Positions 1 to 12,239 are shown, numbered from the stretch's first letter. The stretch is DNA of 64,000 nt from Cavia porcellus (GCF_034190915.1 NW_026947484.1:182150982-182214981), one strand, 5' to 3'. The notes: generated from the letters alone by a model not told the origin. Translations and numbers: made by a program.

Positions 1-143
1 AGTAGTAAAACCAGCACATGCATGTTTACCTGTGCTAAGTCATGGTTACGTAACTACATCCCACTGTGTGCCTGTGCTACTTAAGTGGGGTCACATTCTT
101 AGGTGTCCTTAGACACCCCTGAGCTTTGAAGCAGTCTTAGTGG
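1..143 (-). repeat. Partial LTR of ERV-A type, inverted
   Basis: Read on the minus strand this stretch matches the first 140 or so bases of the LTR that starts at 1007. Shared blocks include the region with CTGCTTCAAAG near the LTR start and TTACATAACTG-like sequence further in. It points away from the provirus and is cut by the window edge. It is either a separate solo LTR or part of an inverted copy. Confidence 0.75.
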
Positions 144-1006
144 TCCCCTGCTTAATCTACTCTCAAAGGATCTCACCTTATTTACTCACTGAAAGAAAAA
201 AAAACCTACAAAAGATAAGAAAAGCCTGTTTCACAACCAGAGAAACTGAGGCTAAGAGTGACTTAACGAATGCTTCTCAGTTAGCAAGGAAAGTTCTGAG
301 CATACAAAGTCTTACTGTGTGGGAAGCTCTATCTGTACACTGAGCTGGAAGAGCTCCAAATGGCCCTGCATGACATTGAAACAACATCTTTAATACGTTC
401 CTGAACTCTCATCCTTCCTGATTATGTAGATCTTGAATTAGTCACCTCGTTTTCCTCTTTACTGCCAATGTCCAGGTCTGACAGGGTCCCTGAAAAGGTC
501 AGCTAAGGTTGCTAACCTGTGAACTCCAATTTCTTTTCATCCACTCAATTCGTCACTTAAGAAGCTAAATTTCACCTAGTCTATTCCTGATTCAAATGTT
601 ACAGTGACCCCTGCCCTTTAACTTCCAGAGAAAGCAAGTATCTCCTGGCCTGCAAAGCACACCAAGCTATCTCACCAATGTTATCACCTCCACCTGCAGC
701 AACCTCCCAACTGTGTTTAATGATTTAACCTGGTGTCATGGTTGTGCAAACCCAGGCTCCCACTGATCCCACCCTAAGAAACCTTGAGATCAGCCAAGAG
801 TAAGGACTCTTTTGCAGCTAGGTGTGACCATGTGATTAGATGCTGGCCAATTAGGTATAAGACAGTAATATGTACTGTTTCTGGATTACACCATTAGCAG
901 AAAGCTTCTTGCTCTCCACATTTTGTTCCTTCTCACTGGTAAGAAAATTCACTTGTTGGTGATAAACAAGCTGTGATCCAGAATGAGAAGGACAACACAC
1001 TGAGGG
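144..1006. other. Intergenic DNA between two LTRs; one MIR-like fragment
   Basis: No gene is seen. Positions 225-310 resemble the inner part of a MIR in minus orientation (AGAAACTGAGGCTAAGAG followed by a run like the MIR core). The rest is unassigned. Confidence 0.4.
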
Positions 1007-1324
1007 TGTGGGGAACCAGTCAGACTGCTTCAAAACTCAGCAACATTTAAGGACACCTGGGGATGTGATGCTACTTATCCAGTGCAGGTGCACAGTGGGA
1101 TACAGTTATGTAACCATGACTTAGCACAGGTAAACACACATGCACTGGTTAAGGCACTATGTAAGGATGTAAATATGAGATAACAACCTGTATAAGAATT
1201 ATATAATTAAGACACAGGCAGTTGTCTTGCACTCTTGCTCTCTCCTCTGCTCATGCTGCCTTCTGATGTCTTGCACACATGTGTTCTTTGGGACCTCACC
1301 TGCAGAAACCTCCCTTCCCCCACA
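1007..1324 (+). repeat. 5' LTR of ERV-A
   Basis: Starts TGTGGGGAACCA and pairs with the LTR at 4968 over its whole length, including the block that reads GTCTTGCACTC and the block ACCTCACCTGCA near the 3' end. The poly(A) signal is mutated here (AATTAA near 1205) while the 3' copy keeps AATAAA. The end is placed where similarity to the other LTR stops, near CCCCCACA. No convincing tRNA primer site follows. Confidence 0.8.
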
Positions 1325-4300
1325 ATCCCACACCAAGCATGCTGACAACTGCTGTAGTGGCAGGACACTGAGGGGAGTTGTCCGGTGGGGGCTAAGGAAA
1401 CAGCACCCAAAGGCAAAGGAGAGCCCCAGAGAATGGCTGATAAGAGTCGCTGGCTTCACCATGGTTCCCTGTAGCTACCTTCTTGGCAGCTTGGGAGGTC
1501 CCAGAGCACAGTCTATTGAAAGCCTGAGGATGTCTTATAAGTCTTGGAAGCAATAGACAGACAAATTCCTCCCCCTCATCGTGAAACAGCAGCACGGATG
1601 GCTTGGTTGTTCTTCATTCTCTTCTGCTGCATAAATCAAGAGGCAAATGGCCTTGTCTGGCAAGTAGATCAGCTACATCAGATAGAGGAGGACCTTGAGC
1701 AATCTCTGTCTGCTCCAGGGCTCATGTCGTGAGGAATGAGAAGGACTGCCTCCTCCAGAAATGTCTCCAGAAGCATAAGTCCTCATGTCTGAGAAAATCC
1801 CAAGGAAATCCCCTGGTTTTACACGCTATTCATAGGCCAGCTAGTCATCAAAAAGTGAAGGTAGAACCCCTAGCCCAGGGAGGAGGCCTGGCTCTGCCCA
1901 GAACACAGTGTTCATGACCTGTATGGCCATGGGAAGGAGGCTGTGGAAGCTGGTGAAACAGGCCTGTGTGGCTCCTATTACTGTGGGACAATGGGGCTGA
2001 TAGCATGCAGGTAAGCCCACAGGAGATTTTTCGAATAGCCAGGACCCTCTCTACGATACAGATTCTGCAGGATGAGCAGAGGAAGCCCCAGCAGCAGGTG
2101 ATCAGACTGTGATAAATTGGTTGATGGCAGCAGCATTCCTGGCTTAGGAGAATCCAGGTGACCTGCTGGAGCATAGCATTATCTAAACTTGGTAACTGTG
2201 CTACACGAAATGGGCATGTGGCAGATGATATTTGCACTGAGGTACATAGCCCAGATGAGGAACTGTTAGTGGAATGCATGAAGGACATGATCCTGGCACA
2301 TCTGGGTCTGGGCAGCCCTTTTAGCTCCCCTTAACAGATCACCTGGTCCATGATGTAGCTAAGGCTACAGATGCCTTAGCCAGGCTGGAAGACGTGGAAA
2401 TGAAGCCCTGAGGTAAAGTGAGACTTGTAGAACTTGTACTGGCAAAGGAGAAAAAAGAGGGGCTGCCCAGCAAGTGAGGCTGTCTCTCCAAGGACAGATT
2501 GCATGGGCCACTGAAGGTTGGTCAATGCCAGATCTGGATAGACCTCTTGGCTGCCAGTCTAGCCACAGATAAGTCAAGCGGGCCAACTTTGGATGTGTTG
2601 CTGACTCTGTGGAAGCAGTTATGTCCTCAGCAGCCAAACCAGCCAATAGGTTGGGGCAGGAAGACCAAAGAAGCTCTGCTGAAGCAGAGAAAGTGACACT
2701 GGCCTCCTTTTACCCCAATTAGGAGGCAGACCAACGTACCTGGGTCTCCGGTGTCCTAGGAGACCAGAAGGCATGTGTGGAATTGACTATTTACCGGTTC
2801 CCAAAGAATGTGCAGTCTGTGGGCCAGAGATATAGCTCAGCAGTGCAGCACCTGCCTGGCAAGCACAAGGTCATGAGTTCAATCTCCAGAACCAAAAATA
2901 GTAATAATAATAATAATAACAATGTGCAGCCTGTACTAGCATTGGTAGGTATCAGAGCTAAGTCAATGTTAATATATGGCAACCCAGACAATTTGACAGG
3001 ACCTGTTGCACGCATAGAAGGGTATGGAGGTCTGGAAGGCCCAGGTGACTTTGGGTATCAGGCACTTGACCCCATATCTACATGGTGTTCATGTTTCCCT
3101 GGCTGTTGAATACACACTGGGGCGGACACTGACTGGTGGTTGGCTCAAAACCATGCAGGGAGAATTCCACTGACCCTCCCACAGGTCACCTGGGTTGTAT
3201 GCCTTGAAGTCATGAAGAGATGGGACAGACTGTCTCAAAATTGGAAGAAGCAAAGGTGATGCTCCCTGAAGATTCCTTCAGTGTAGCCCCTCAGAAACCA
3301 GATAGATCGTGGCAAATGATGCTGATTTCAGCATCACCCTGATGCTGGCAGTCAGAACCAATTTGCCTCCACCCAGGAGGGCAGGCAATGGACTTCCAGA
3401 TGTTGTCACAAGGCTATTTGCATAGCCAACTTTGTGTTATGGCCTGATGGCCCAGTACCTGGCCATCTAGGCCAACCCACACTCTGTGTTACTGTTTTGT
3501 GCTGATGATACTATGTTAACATCTGATTGCCTTGCAGATCTGAAAGCCACCATGCACAATCTGAAAGAAGCCTTGCTGGCATAAGGCTGGGCCATAGATA
3601 AAGACAAGGTCCAGGGACCTGGCTTGTCTGTCAGATTCTTGGGTGTCAGATCATCAGGTAAGATCACACCCATGATAGTACACCAAGTACAAACATATAT
3701 GGGCTTGCTAGGTTTTTGGTGGATGTACCACACCTAGCTACCCTGCTGTGCCCTTTTAACAAGGTGACCAAAAGGGGCACAACTTGGGGTTGCACAGTCA
3801 CGGCAAAGCGCTTTTCAGAGCTCAAAAAAGGCTGTTGCATAGGTGCAAGCCCTACGAGTCCTGGACTCAGCTCCGCCGTTTATGCTAACTTTCAGTGTGG
3901 ATGATGATGGATTTGGCTAGGCCTTTGGCCAAAACCAGGGAAGCTGAGGTGCCCTGATGGGTTTTGATCATATTTGTGGAAGTGAACCGAGCCACATTCC
4001 CTGATTGTGCTGCCCTACAAGCCTATGAGGAATCATGGAGCAGACAGAGGTCTAGGTACGGGTGTCCCAGGAATGGAGTAGCTCACTTCACTCTGGTGCA
4101 TTGGTGGTACCTCCAATAGCAGGCCTCTACTTTGGCTAGCCATTTGGCAACTGAAATGGCAACAGTTTTGAGACCAGCAATGTACATGACCCAGGAACCC
4201 ATCGGGAGGACAGACTGCAGGATTTGATTGCTAGTCCCTGTGCAGAAGGGAAAGAGGGACCTCCAGCTGACACTGGATATACTGATGGGTTTAGCTGTGA

Positions 4301-4967
4301 TCTGATTCCACAGTGAGCAGCAGTCTCTGTCCAGGCCATTACAGAAGTACTCTGATTTGAAACTGGAACAGGGAGGTCAATGGGCAAAGTTTCAGACCAT
4401 GTGATGTCTTGTGATCTATAAAGAAGACCTAAGTGCATGGATAGTTGAGGGGCCATCTTGAGGGGGTTGATACTCTGGTTACCAGCTTGGGCAGTTCAGG
4501 AGTAACAGACAGAACTCCATCCCTTGTGGGGTACCAACTTATGACAAGATGTATGGGAATGTGGTCAAAAATCTGACCACGTAAGATATCAAGGTTCAGC
4601 CCCTCTTCTCTCCTGGAAATGACTTGACAGATGCCTTGACCAGGCGTTGCAATGGTTGATCTCTAAGAGCAGTATCTGACCAAAAATACTGACCGCTGCA
4701 TGTGGAACGTCACTAGGAGTAGCATCTGCCTGGGCCCAGGACCATAGATCTAGCCCTCCAAGTTGAAACTCTTGCTCAACATGTGACCCAGGCCTTGAGT
4801 GTTATGTACTAGGCTTTAATGGTGCTTCTGGGTGAAACTATTCAAATGATAAAATTGGTTTTTCAGAACTACATGGTTGTTGATTTGTTAACTACAGCAT
4901 AAGGAGGTAATTGTGTCCTCCTACGTATTGAATGTTACGTATACCCCCGACCTTTGAGGAGGTGGGA
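1325..4967 (+). pseudogene. ERV-A internal region: decayed gag-pro-pol remnant
   Basis: About 3.6 kb lies between two matching LTRs and has retroviral signatures in short, interrupted frames. Around 2936-3110 a protease-like segment reads LIYGNP followed by RIEGYGG. The place of the usual D-T/S-G active-site triad reads G-I-R, so protease would be inactive. Around 3440-3720 a reverse-transcriptase-like segment carries FCADDTML (ADD at 3501-3509) where Y-x-D-D is expected, then FLGV and VQTYMGLLGFW. The LLGFW stretch and the 3.6 kb size remind me of class III (ERV-L-like) pol, but this is recognition by eye. Integrase and env were not found. Every frame has several stops, so it is a fossil. 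Confidence 0.65.
2821..2920 (+). repeat. tRNA-derived SINE, subtype B
   Basis: A tRNA-like head (GGCCAGAGATATAGCTCAG, a CCTGCCTGGCAAGC arm and GAGTTCAATCTCC as B box) ends in a TAA-rich tail. It is flanked by AATGTGCAGYCTGT at 2807-2820 and 2921-2934, a 14 bp target-site duplication with one mismatch. It sits inside ERV-A, so it is younger than that provirus. Confidence 0.85.
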
Positions 4968-5419
4968 TGTGGGGAACCACTCAGACTGCTTCAGATCTCA
5001 GGGGCATCTGAGGACCCCTGAGGATGTGACACTACTTGTTCTGCGCAGGCCCACAGTGGGATATAATTATGTAACCACGACTTTGCACAGGTAAACACGA
5101 ACATGTGGCACTATGTAAGAATTAAGAGGGCTGGGGATTTGGCTCAGTGGCATAAGTGCCTGCCTTGTAAGCAGGCAGTCGTGAGTTCTATCCCTGGTAC
5201 CGATAAAAAGGAAAAAGACAAAAAAAAAAAGCACAAAAAAAAGAATTAAGTGTGAGATAACAACCTGTAACAAGAACTATGTAATAAAGACGCAGGCTGT
5301 TGTCTTGCACTCTCGCTCTGTCCACTGCTCCATGCTGCCCGCTGTTACTGCTGATGTCCTGCACACATGCATTCCTTATCCTTAGGACCTCACCTGCAAA
5401 AATCTCCCTCCCCAACCCA
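4968..5419 (+). repeat. 3' LTR of ERV-A (interrupted by a SINE)
   Basis: Begins TGTGGGGAACCACTCAG and matches the 1007 LTR. An AATAAA signal is at 5283-5288. Without the SINE insertion its length is about 330 bp, close to the 5' copy. The end is placed by loss of similarity. Confidence 0.8.
5127..5240 (+). repeat. tRNA-derived SINE, subtype A, inside the 3' LTR
   Basis: GGGCTGGGGATTTGGCTCAG starts the tRNA-like head. The anticodon arm is CCTGCCTTGTAAGCAGG and the tail is A-rich. AAGAATTAAG occurs at 5117-5126 and 5241-5250 as the target-site duplication. The same arm in other copies (CCTGCCTTGCAAGCAGG) has a loop reading TGC at the anticodon, suggesting tRNA-Ala ancestry. That is an inference from this family as a whole. 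Confidence 0.9.
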
Positions 5420-6990
5420 TGCCCAAGAGGGAGAACAGAGGGGAATGTAGATCCCTGGAAGTTTGTTTTATTTAGTTTGGGGTTCCTCAGTGATGCGACT
5501 TCCAGCGTATTTATTCCAGAAATAATTCTTAACAACACCTAGATGAGAGTGGAAGTAAAACAGAAAACAGGAAAATAAAAAATCCCATGAAGAACATATT
5601 CTCAAGCCAGTTGTCACTAGGGCAGCTGGAGTACAGTCACAATGGGAAGGCTGGGAAAGCACAGACTGTGGTGGAGCTGTCCGGTCCTAGAGACCACTAG
5701 AAACTGGAGTATTTGTACACCAACACTTGCCAAGATGACGTAAGCCTGGCCCACCCCAGGCAGAGAGCTGGGGGGAGGAGGAGAGAGAGCCCTCAAGCAG
5801 ACAGAGTGCTAGAAAGCAAAAGAAGTCTGGGTAGAGAAATAGTGAGTGATCAAGTATTGGGCCCTAGTGCTTAGGGTATGACTTTTAAGGCATGACACCC
5901 AGGCACCTTTCTGTCCCTTCACCAGAGCTTGAGCTTGTATGATACATAAATAAACCTGTCTCAAGTACTCTAACCTGGTCCCTGTTAATGCATACATCTT
6001 TGTAACCAGTAACACAGTTTATACAATAGTGTGCAACTACCTGCCCTCAAAACACATTTCTGTCACTTTCAGAGCCTGCATTTCTCTCAGCAAATGAGTA
6101 CTTTAAATGCTTCCTCACAAAGCTGTTTTTAAGAGTAGCAGGGAGGATACATATGAAATACCCTGGCAGGTAATGCTGCTGTTTTTTCTCTAGGAGCCCT
6201 TTGCCAAAGCATCTCCTTAATGTGCCCTGATAAACCACATGGACTTCAGGACCAGCCTCTTCAAAGGCAGAAGATGATGGAAGGTCCCAGAGCAACTGAC
6301 TTTAGCAAAAGTTCAGTCTGCAGACATACTGCCCCAGAGGCAGCATGAAGTGAAGACCAGCAGCCACAGCCAAAGGTCAAACCCAGAAAACGGCATCCAA
6401 CCTAGAATGAAAAATGACAAGAAATGAGACAAACCACAGGGAGCTACAAGAGGAAAGGGAAGATCCCAGAGCTTTCTGCAGAAGTTTCCAAGGGCCCAGC
6501 CGAGTCAGCCAGCAGGGATGCAGTGTCCCACAATATTTGGGAAATGAAGAGCAGATAACCCTAGTTGTAGCCTGTTTTTTCTCCACTGTGCTCAGTTAGT
6601 GACATGGAAGCCTATACCCTCAGCATCTCCCCCACTGCAAAGACCCAGTCAGTGGGAACAATGCATCATCAATAATTGTAATGTGTTGCCCTGGGTAAAT
6701 ATTTGTTAATTCCTGATGGATAGGAAGAACTGGGTCATGAAGATGCTTTGAAATCGAACCTGAGGGGATATTGTTTTAACTGTTGCCTCATGTGAGCTAT
6801 CATAAAATAGTATTGGTCATTGATTGTAATTATTCAGTCATTTCTGTCTCATTTCCCAGGCTCTGAACCAGTCCAATGTCTTAGAGACAAAGGGATAGTT
6901 AAGCCTCTAGCACCTCGTCAGGTCTAGCCAGGGAAACAACAAAACACCCCACTGCCTTTAGGTACATGATCACCCAATATTTTTTACGCA
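5420..6990. other. No gene recognised
   Basis: No coding signature, RNA gene or clear repeat is seen. Short open frames on both strands lack recognisable motifs. Confidence 0.4.
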
Positions 6991-6999
6991 TTGACCTTA

Positions 7000-7650
7000 G
7001 GAATTATCTGAGTTCATAGCTTCCTGGGCCCTACTCCCAGCATCATATTCGAAAATCTGCATGTTTTTAAAATGAACCTTATTCTTAATTCTTCTGTTAG
7101 ACAATATCACAGAGAATTTCCATATATGCCCAAACCCAGTTTCCCCTATGATAAACATTTTACATTTGTATAGTATCTTTGTTAAAATTTATGAACCAAT
7201 ATGGATATATTTTCAATGTCTTTTTCTGCTCCAGGATCCCAGTTAGAACATCACATTATATTTAACTGTCTTATGTCCTTAGGCTCTTCCTAACTATGAC
7301 AGCTCTTCAGATTCTCCTGGTTCTTGATGACCTTGACAGTTTTGAAGAGTACTGGTCGGTATTTCATTGGATGCTCCTCTGCTGGAGTCTGTCTAAAGTT
7401 TTGCTCATGATTATACTCGCATTCAAAAGCCATTTCCATTACACCATGTCAAGGGTGCAGAGTACCAGAATGGTCTATTACTGTTGTTGTTGACCTTGAT
7501 CACCAACACCTTGCCAGCCTTATCCACTGTACCACTGTTCTTTTCTACACTGTACTCTGGAAGGAAGTCACTGTGTGAGCCCACAGGTAAGCAGTGGGAA
7601 ACCCTGCCTCCCTTCCTGGAGGGCAGATGATAAATATTAACTATTTGAAA
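7000..7650. repeat. Ancient L1M 3'-end fragment
   Basis: The passage with CCAGGATCCCAGTTAGAACA, GATGACCTTGACAGTTTTGA and GGAAGGAAGTCACTGTGTG is familiar from old mammalian L1M 3' ends. A second stretch of the same kind occurs at 9560-10010, and the retroposed element at 7767-9272 separates the two. Orientation is not certain by eye. Confidence 0.6.
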
Positions 7651-7773
7651 ATGTTCTGCCCAGTAAATATATGTATCTTCTTTCCATTTTTTATTTTCTA
7701 CATCAGCATAAACACATAGCTATTTAGCTTATAAATCCAATACTACTTTACTCTGCTGGATGAATTTTTTTTA

Positions 7774-8535
7774 TTTAAAGAAAGATTAAACAAAACAGAA
7801 AATAGATAGAAATAGTACATACATTTAGAGAAAAAAACAGTAAGAAATCACTAGTTGATGTTGTCGTTTTACAAATAGTTGTTCAAGGTACAAAAATGGA
7901 ACATGTAAAGTGGGAATTCAAACAGAGAGACTGCAAAAAGTTCTAATCAACTGTCCAACAAAAACTTAGTAACATGGTTGTCAATCCTATACATTTAAAC
8001 ATACATGCAGTTATCCATATCTTCGTTTATGTTTAGATTAAACAAACTAAAGCAGGTTAAAATCATTTTGAACAAAGAATAATAGTATTGCTGGATTTCA
8101 CTTCATGACGCTCCATGATCAGCACTGGGTACTAAAATGTCTTCTTTTTAAAACTGAATTTAAAGAAAGACTAAAAAAACAGAAAATGGGTAGAAATAAT
8201 ACAGAATTTCAAAGAAAAACAGTAAGAAATCACTAGTTGATGATTACAGATTGTCTTCTTACAAATAGTTATTCAAGATACTAAATTGGAGCATATAAAG
8301 AGGGGATTCAAACAGTGAGATTGCAACCAGTACTGTTCAACTATCCAACAAAAACTTAGAAACATGGTTATCAATCCCCTACATTTAAACATATATGCAG
8401 TTACCCATATCCTCAATTTTGTTGACTTTCAATAAACCCAAGCAGGCTAATACCACTCAGTAAAAAGAATAACAGTATTGTTGGGTTTCACATTATGACA
8501 CTCCAGGATCAGCACTGGGTATTTTAGTGTCTCCT
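7774..8535. repeat. Direct duplication of about 385 bp within E1
   Basis: Both halves contain in the same order TTTAAAGAAAGA, AGTAAGAAATCACTAGTTGATG, CAAAAACTTAG, TTTAAACATA and ATCAGCACTGGGTA. The match is roughly 80-85% by eye. Confidence 0.9.
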
Positions 8536-9080
8536 TTTCTTCAAAGTTCATTTCATCAATTGTCATAAGATTAGTTCTCATAAACTGTTTATAGATTCTA
8601 CACATGCATGGGTCTTAACATGTATTTTTTTTTAAATTTTCAAAATAGCAAATATGCAACAGCGCAAGACAGAACAAAGCCAATCGAGACAATGCAGTGA
8701 AATTGGTACAGGATTTCACAGTAGGATACTGGGATAGTAGTACTAAGTACTATGGTATATCTCTTTAATTTAACAATAGCTGTCCAGTCAATTACGTATT
8801 GAAAAATCAAACCAAAAATAGAACATTGTAAAACCAATTGAGAATACTGAATAGAGCAAAAGAAATATAACAAAAAGTGAAAACAACCTATGCCTTCAAA
8901 CAGAAGATAGAAGGAAATCCCCCATATTTGCTATACTGCATATGGTCATCCTCCCAAGAGATGTTGAAATATCCATCCCCAGTAGGTAAGCGGGGAGGGG
9001 GCAGGTGGGAGAAAGGGTGTTTGATTTTCAGCTCGCGTGGAAGTTGGCACACAGGTAATGGTTGTTCTCCAGGCCCAAGC

Positions 9081-9271
9081 TGCAGGTGCTTATCAAGAGG
9101 GCAGGTGAATAAGCTAACTGAGTTCCTCCATGGCCCAAAGTCTGGAGCTCTGTTCTCCTCCTGCCCGCATTGCAGACGCTTACCAAGAGGGCAGGTGAAT
9201 AAGCTGCCTGAATCCCTCCATGACCAGAGCTCTGGAGCTCTGTTCTCCTCCCGACCCGCATTGCAAATGCT
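9081..9271 (-). repeat. Tandem monomers of about 90 bp at the 5' end of E1
   Basis: Two full units and a remnant start at TGCAGGTGCT (9081), TGCAGACGCT (9171) and TGCAAATGCT (9262). Each full unit contains AGAGGGCAGGTGAATAAGC and GGAGCTCTGTTCTCCTCC. Repeated GC-rich monomers at the 5' end recall the promoter monomers of rodent L1 elements; that function is inference. Confidence 0.85.
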
Positions 9272-9559
9272 TTCTGCTGGATGAATTATTCCAGTTTTGG
9301 TCATCGGGTTGGTGGGGCTTTGTCTCTGTGACATTACTCAATCAATTTAGTTATTTGTTTGTTCCTTTGTTTCTATTTCCAAGCACTTCCTTCCTTTCTG
9401 GCACTATAAGACGGAGCAGGTTCATCTTACATTTTTCGTATTCCAGTCTTAGAATAAGCTTTTCTCTTCTTAGAAGACCTTAGAAGTCTTAGAATAAGCT
9501 TTTCTTAGAAGACCAGTTCATGCTAGCTTTTGGAAACTGATTTGATGCTAGATGCAAGC

Positions 9560-10010
9560 CTGGATTTTATTTAACTCCTTATTTGAAAATAATTTGAAAA
9601 GTTACAACACAGCACAAAGAACATCCACTTATTCTTTATCCAGATTCATCTCTTGTTAGTACATTGTGCCATATGTTATAGCATGTGTTCTCTTTTTCTT
9701 TATATAATTTTTATAAGTCATTTGAGATACCATGTCACTTTGCCTTTAAATACTCCAGTGTGCATTTGGTTAAAAAAAATGAGGACACTCTTACATAACC
9801 ACAGTTGCTGATTCCTCTCAGTTTTGCAGATTCCATTCTTTATTTTCCAATCTATCATCCATTTTCTAATTTGATGAAATCAAACACCTTTTATGTTTTT
9901 TCTTCCAGTACAGAATCCAGCCTAAGTGTCCATATTGCACTTAATTGTCACATCCACTTAGTCTCCTCTAAGTTGGAATAGCTTCTCTTTCTTGTGACGC
10001 TCACATTTTG
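9560..10010. repeat. Ancient L1M 3'-end fragment, second part
   Basis: Has the same character as 7000-7650, with passages such as ATCCACTTAGTCTCCTCTAAG and TTCCAGTACAGAATCCAGCC. It may be another part of the same old insertion. Confidence 0.5.
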
Positions 10011-11015
10011 TGAAGAATCATAAAGACTCTTTCCCATAAAACATTCCTCTTTTGGAGCTCTGGGCTTGCCCAGAGTTAACCAAACTTTGAATACAGAGTC
10101 CTCAAGGCTGCCCTTATGTCTAATAGCAACTGCAAAGAAAGAAGTTCTGCTAAATTTGTGAGAAGGACTCACCGAACTTGCTGAAAGCCACTGTACACAG
10201 TTACGGTTTATTACAGGGAAAGGTACAGGTTGAAATCAGCAAAAAGAATAGATGGGAGGTTCCAAACGTGAGGTTTCTGTGGCCCTCTGCCCTTGGAGTT
10301 AGCTTGCATTTGTCTTCCACAATGTCTGAATGGCAATACACACAGGTTTTTGGTCAGGGAAGTTTACCAAGCCTCAGGGTTTTGTTTGTTTGGAACTCCA
10401 GCATGTAGGCCGCGTTCATTGACTGATTGATTGCCCCCTGTTTGAACTCAGCCTGAAGCTTAGCAGATATCATGGGATCCAAAGTTCAGACTGGCTCACA
10501 TGCTTGGTCTTTCCCCTTGAGACTGCCAGGTGTGGCAGGCTCCCACCCTAAACAAAGACACCAGATATGACACAGATAATTTCCAGAAGCTGAAGTCACA
10601 AAGCCAAGGTATTTTTATCATGCACTAATGTTTTCTCATTGATAAATTTGGTGCACTTCTAATGGTGATACCACTGAAGCAATATTGTATCTTTCTCAAA
10701 CTGTCATATCTAAAGATGATGTCATATACATCTATCTGTCTCTCACTAGTGATACTAATCATAAATGCCCAGGCAAGGTATTGGTCAAACTCTTCATTGT
10801 CTAGAAACTACACTTCCCCTTTTTCTAACAAACCACTTATTAGAAGAAAGAATTAACATCAAATTTCCTACTTCTAATCAAACTTCTCTGGATTTGCCAT
10901 CTACTGATATACTCTGCCTAAATAAAACTTTACTGTGATAGTTACAAAATCTTGATGCTCTATCTCCAATGCTTTTATCCAAATTTTTCAGTCAGCAGTT
11001 TACAATTCACGGGCT
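10011..11015. other. No gene recognised
   Basis: Unassigned sequence. A 76-residue open frame at 10178-10408 has no recognisable motif. Confidence 0.35.
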
Positions 11016-11450
11016 GCATTAGTCAGCTTTTTGTCCCTGTAAACCAGTATCTGAGGAAAACAACTTAGAGGAAGAAAGGTGTATCTCTGGTTGACAGTTT
11101 CAGAGGTTTCAGTGCATAGTCAGTTGGTCCCAATTGTGGAACAGTACAGTGAGGAGAGCTGCTCACCTTACGGCAGCCAAGAAGCAGAGACCAAAGGGAG
11201 AACCAGAAAGAGAGAAATGGGTCAAGTCAAGAATACACCCTTCTAGGTTATGCACTCCCAGAAATGTACTCTCTCCAAAAAGATTGCACCTCTTAGCGGC
11301 ACATACAGCTAATGAACTCATCAGAGGATTTACCAGTTGATGAAGTTAATACCTTCACAAGCCAATCAGCTCTCTAGTCCCCTCTCTGAACTTTGAAGCA
11401 CTGAGGATTGAGCCTTCAATACAAAGGACTGTGGGAGGCACTTCATGTTT
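11016..11450 (-). repeat. MaLR-type LTR, minus strand
   Basis: Reads GCATTAGTCAGCTTTTTGTC, then a GAGGTTTCAGTGCATAGTCAG block, CGGCAGCCAAGAAGCAGAG and a degraded end. This is the reversed layout of mammalian MaLR (ERVL-MaLR) LTRs, and four further minus-strand copies lie in the window at 21640, 21889, 45217 and 48646. Confidence 0.6.
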
Positions 11451-12239
11451 AAACTATAACTTTTACCCAACAGGAAGAAAGATTGCAATACTAGGAAGCA
11501 TCCCCAAGGATGCAAGCTTCCCTTACGCCTCTAAGAAATGCGATGATAAGCCAGTCTTTCCCACAAATGCGAAAATGAGAATGTCTCACCTTAGTGGATG
11601 ACGGGGCATGCACCTGGAAGAGAAGAAAGAGTGTTTCCAGTGGCCTGAAATGTAGAAGAGTCCAGCTCACTCAGGAAAGGGCAAGAGCAGAGGCTGGAAG
11701 GAAGAAGTCTTCTTTGAATTTCCTTTGCTTCTTTCTTTCCTTCTTTCTTGCTTGCTTGCTTTTCTATTAGCTCTCAGTCCTCCGTACCTCACTTTGTTGT
11801 TCAGAGATGTAGCAGCAGCAGCACCTGAAAACTTGTTTTACAGGCAGCATCTCAGATCCCATCTTATATGCAGGGAACCACAACCTGCACTTTCTCAGCA
11901 TTTCTAGATGGATTGTAAGCACATTCACTTTTAGAAAACACTGACCTTCAGGGTGCCCTTTATTCCATCCAGTCCCTGATTCTTTCAACCCCATTTCAGA
12001 TCGCATATATCAAACAGTGGTCACCACTGCTTCAAAGTTCACATTCTTTCTCCACACTGCATTCATGGGCTGGTCCCTGACCTGCCCCCACATACACACT
12101 CTAACACTTTAAATGCTTAATTCTTATTCAGTGATCTGGACTCAGCTAGACTCCTCTAGTCCTTGCTGGTTCCATCAACCATGTTAGAGGCCCCTGCGAT
12201 GTGCTTCTGAGGCATCTCAACATACACAGGTCCATCATT
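11451..12239. other. No gene recognised; short CTTT-rich patch
   Basis: A pyrimidine-rich patch (CTTTCTTTCCTTCTTTCTTG and following) lies near 11727-11765. The rest is unassigned. Confidence 0.35.

Larger units (their letters stand above)
7767..9272 (-). mobile_element. HAL1-like non-autonomous retroposon, ORF1-less (element E1)
   Basis: The insert is bounded by TCTGCTGGATGAATT at 7752-7766 and 9273-9287, a 15 bp exact duplication. A T-run at the left end marks the poly(A) tail, so it lies on the minus strand. Next to the tail is A-rich sequence in two direct copies of about 385 bp (7774-8158 and 8159-8535) and a more diverged third part to 8880. The 5' end is GC-rich and holds tandem units of about 90 bp (9081-9170, 9171-9261, then a remnant). 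No ORF1 or ORF2 match is seen. The tail-proximal sequence resembles that of the elements at 14344, 52728, 55221 and 61146. Confidence 0.7.

Noticed and set aside
1848..2288. 146-residue minus-strand open frame
   Set aside because: It lies antisense to the ERV-A interior and shows no motif.
8888..9334. 148-residue minus-strand frame with internal repeats (GREENRAPEL-type) as a repeat protein
   Set aside because: The protein repeats reflect the 90 bp DNA monomers of the retroposon 5' end. The monomer length is not a sign of coding selection.
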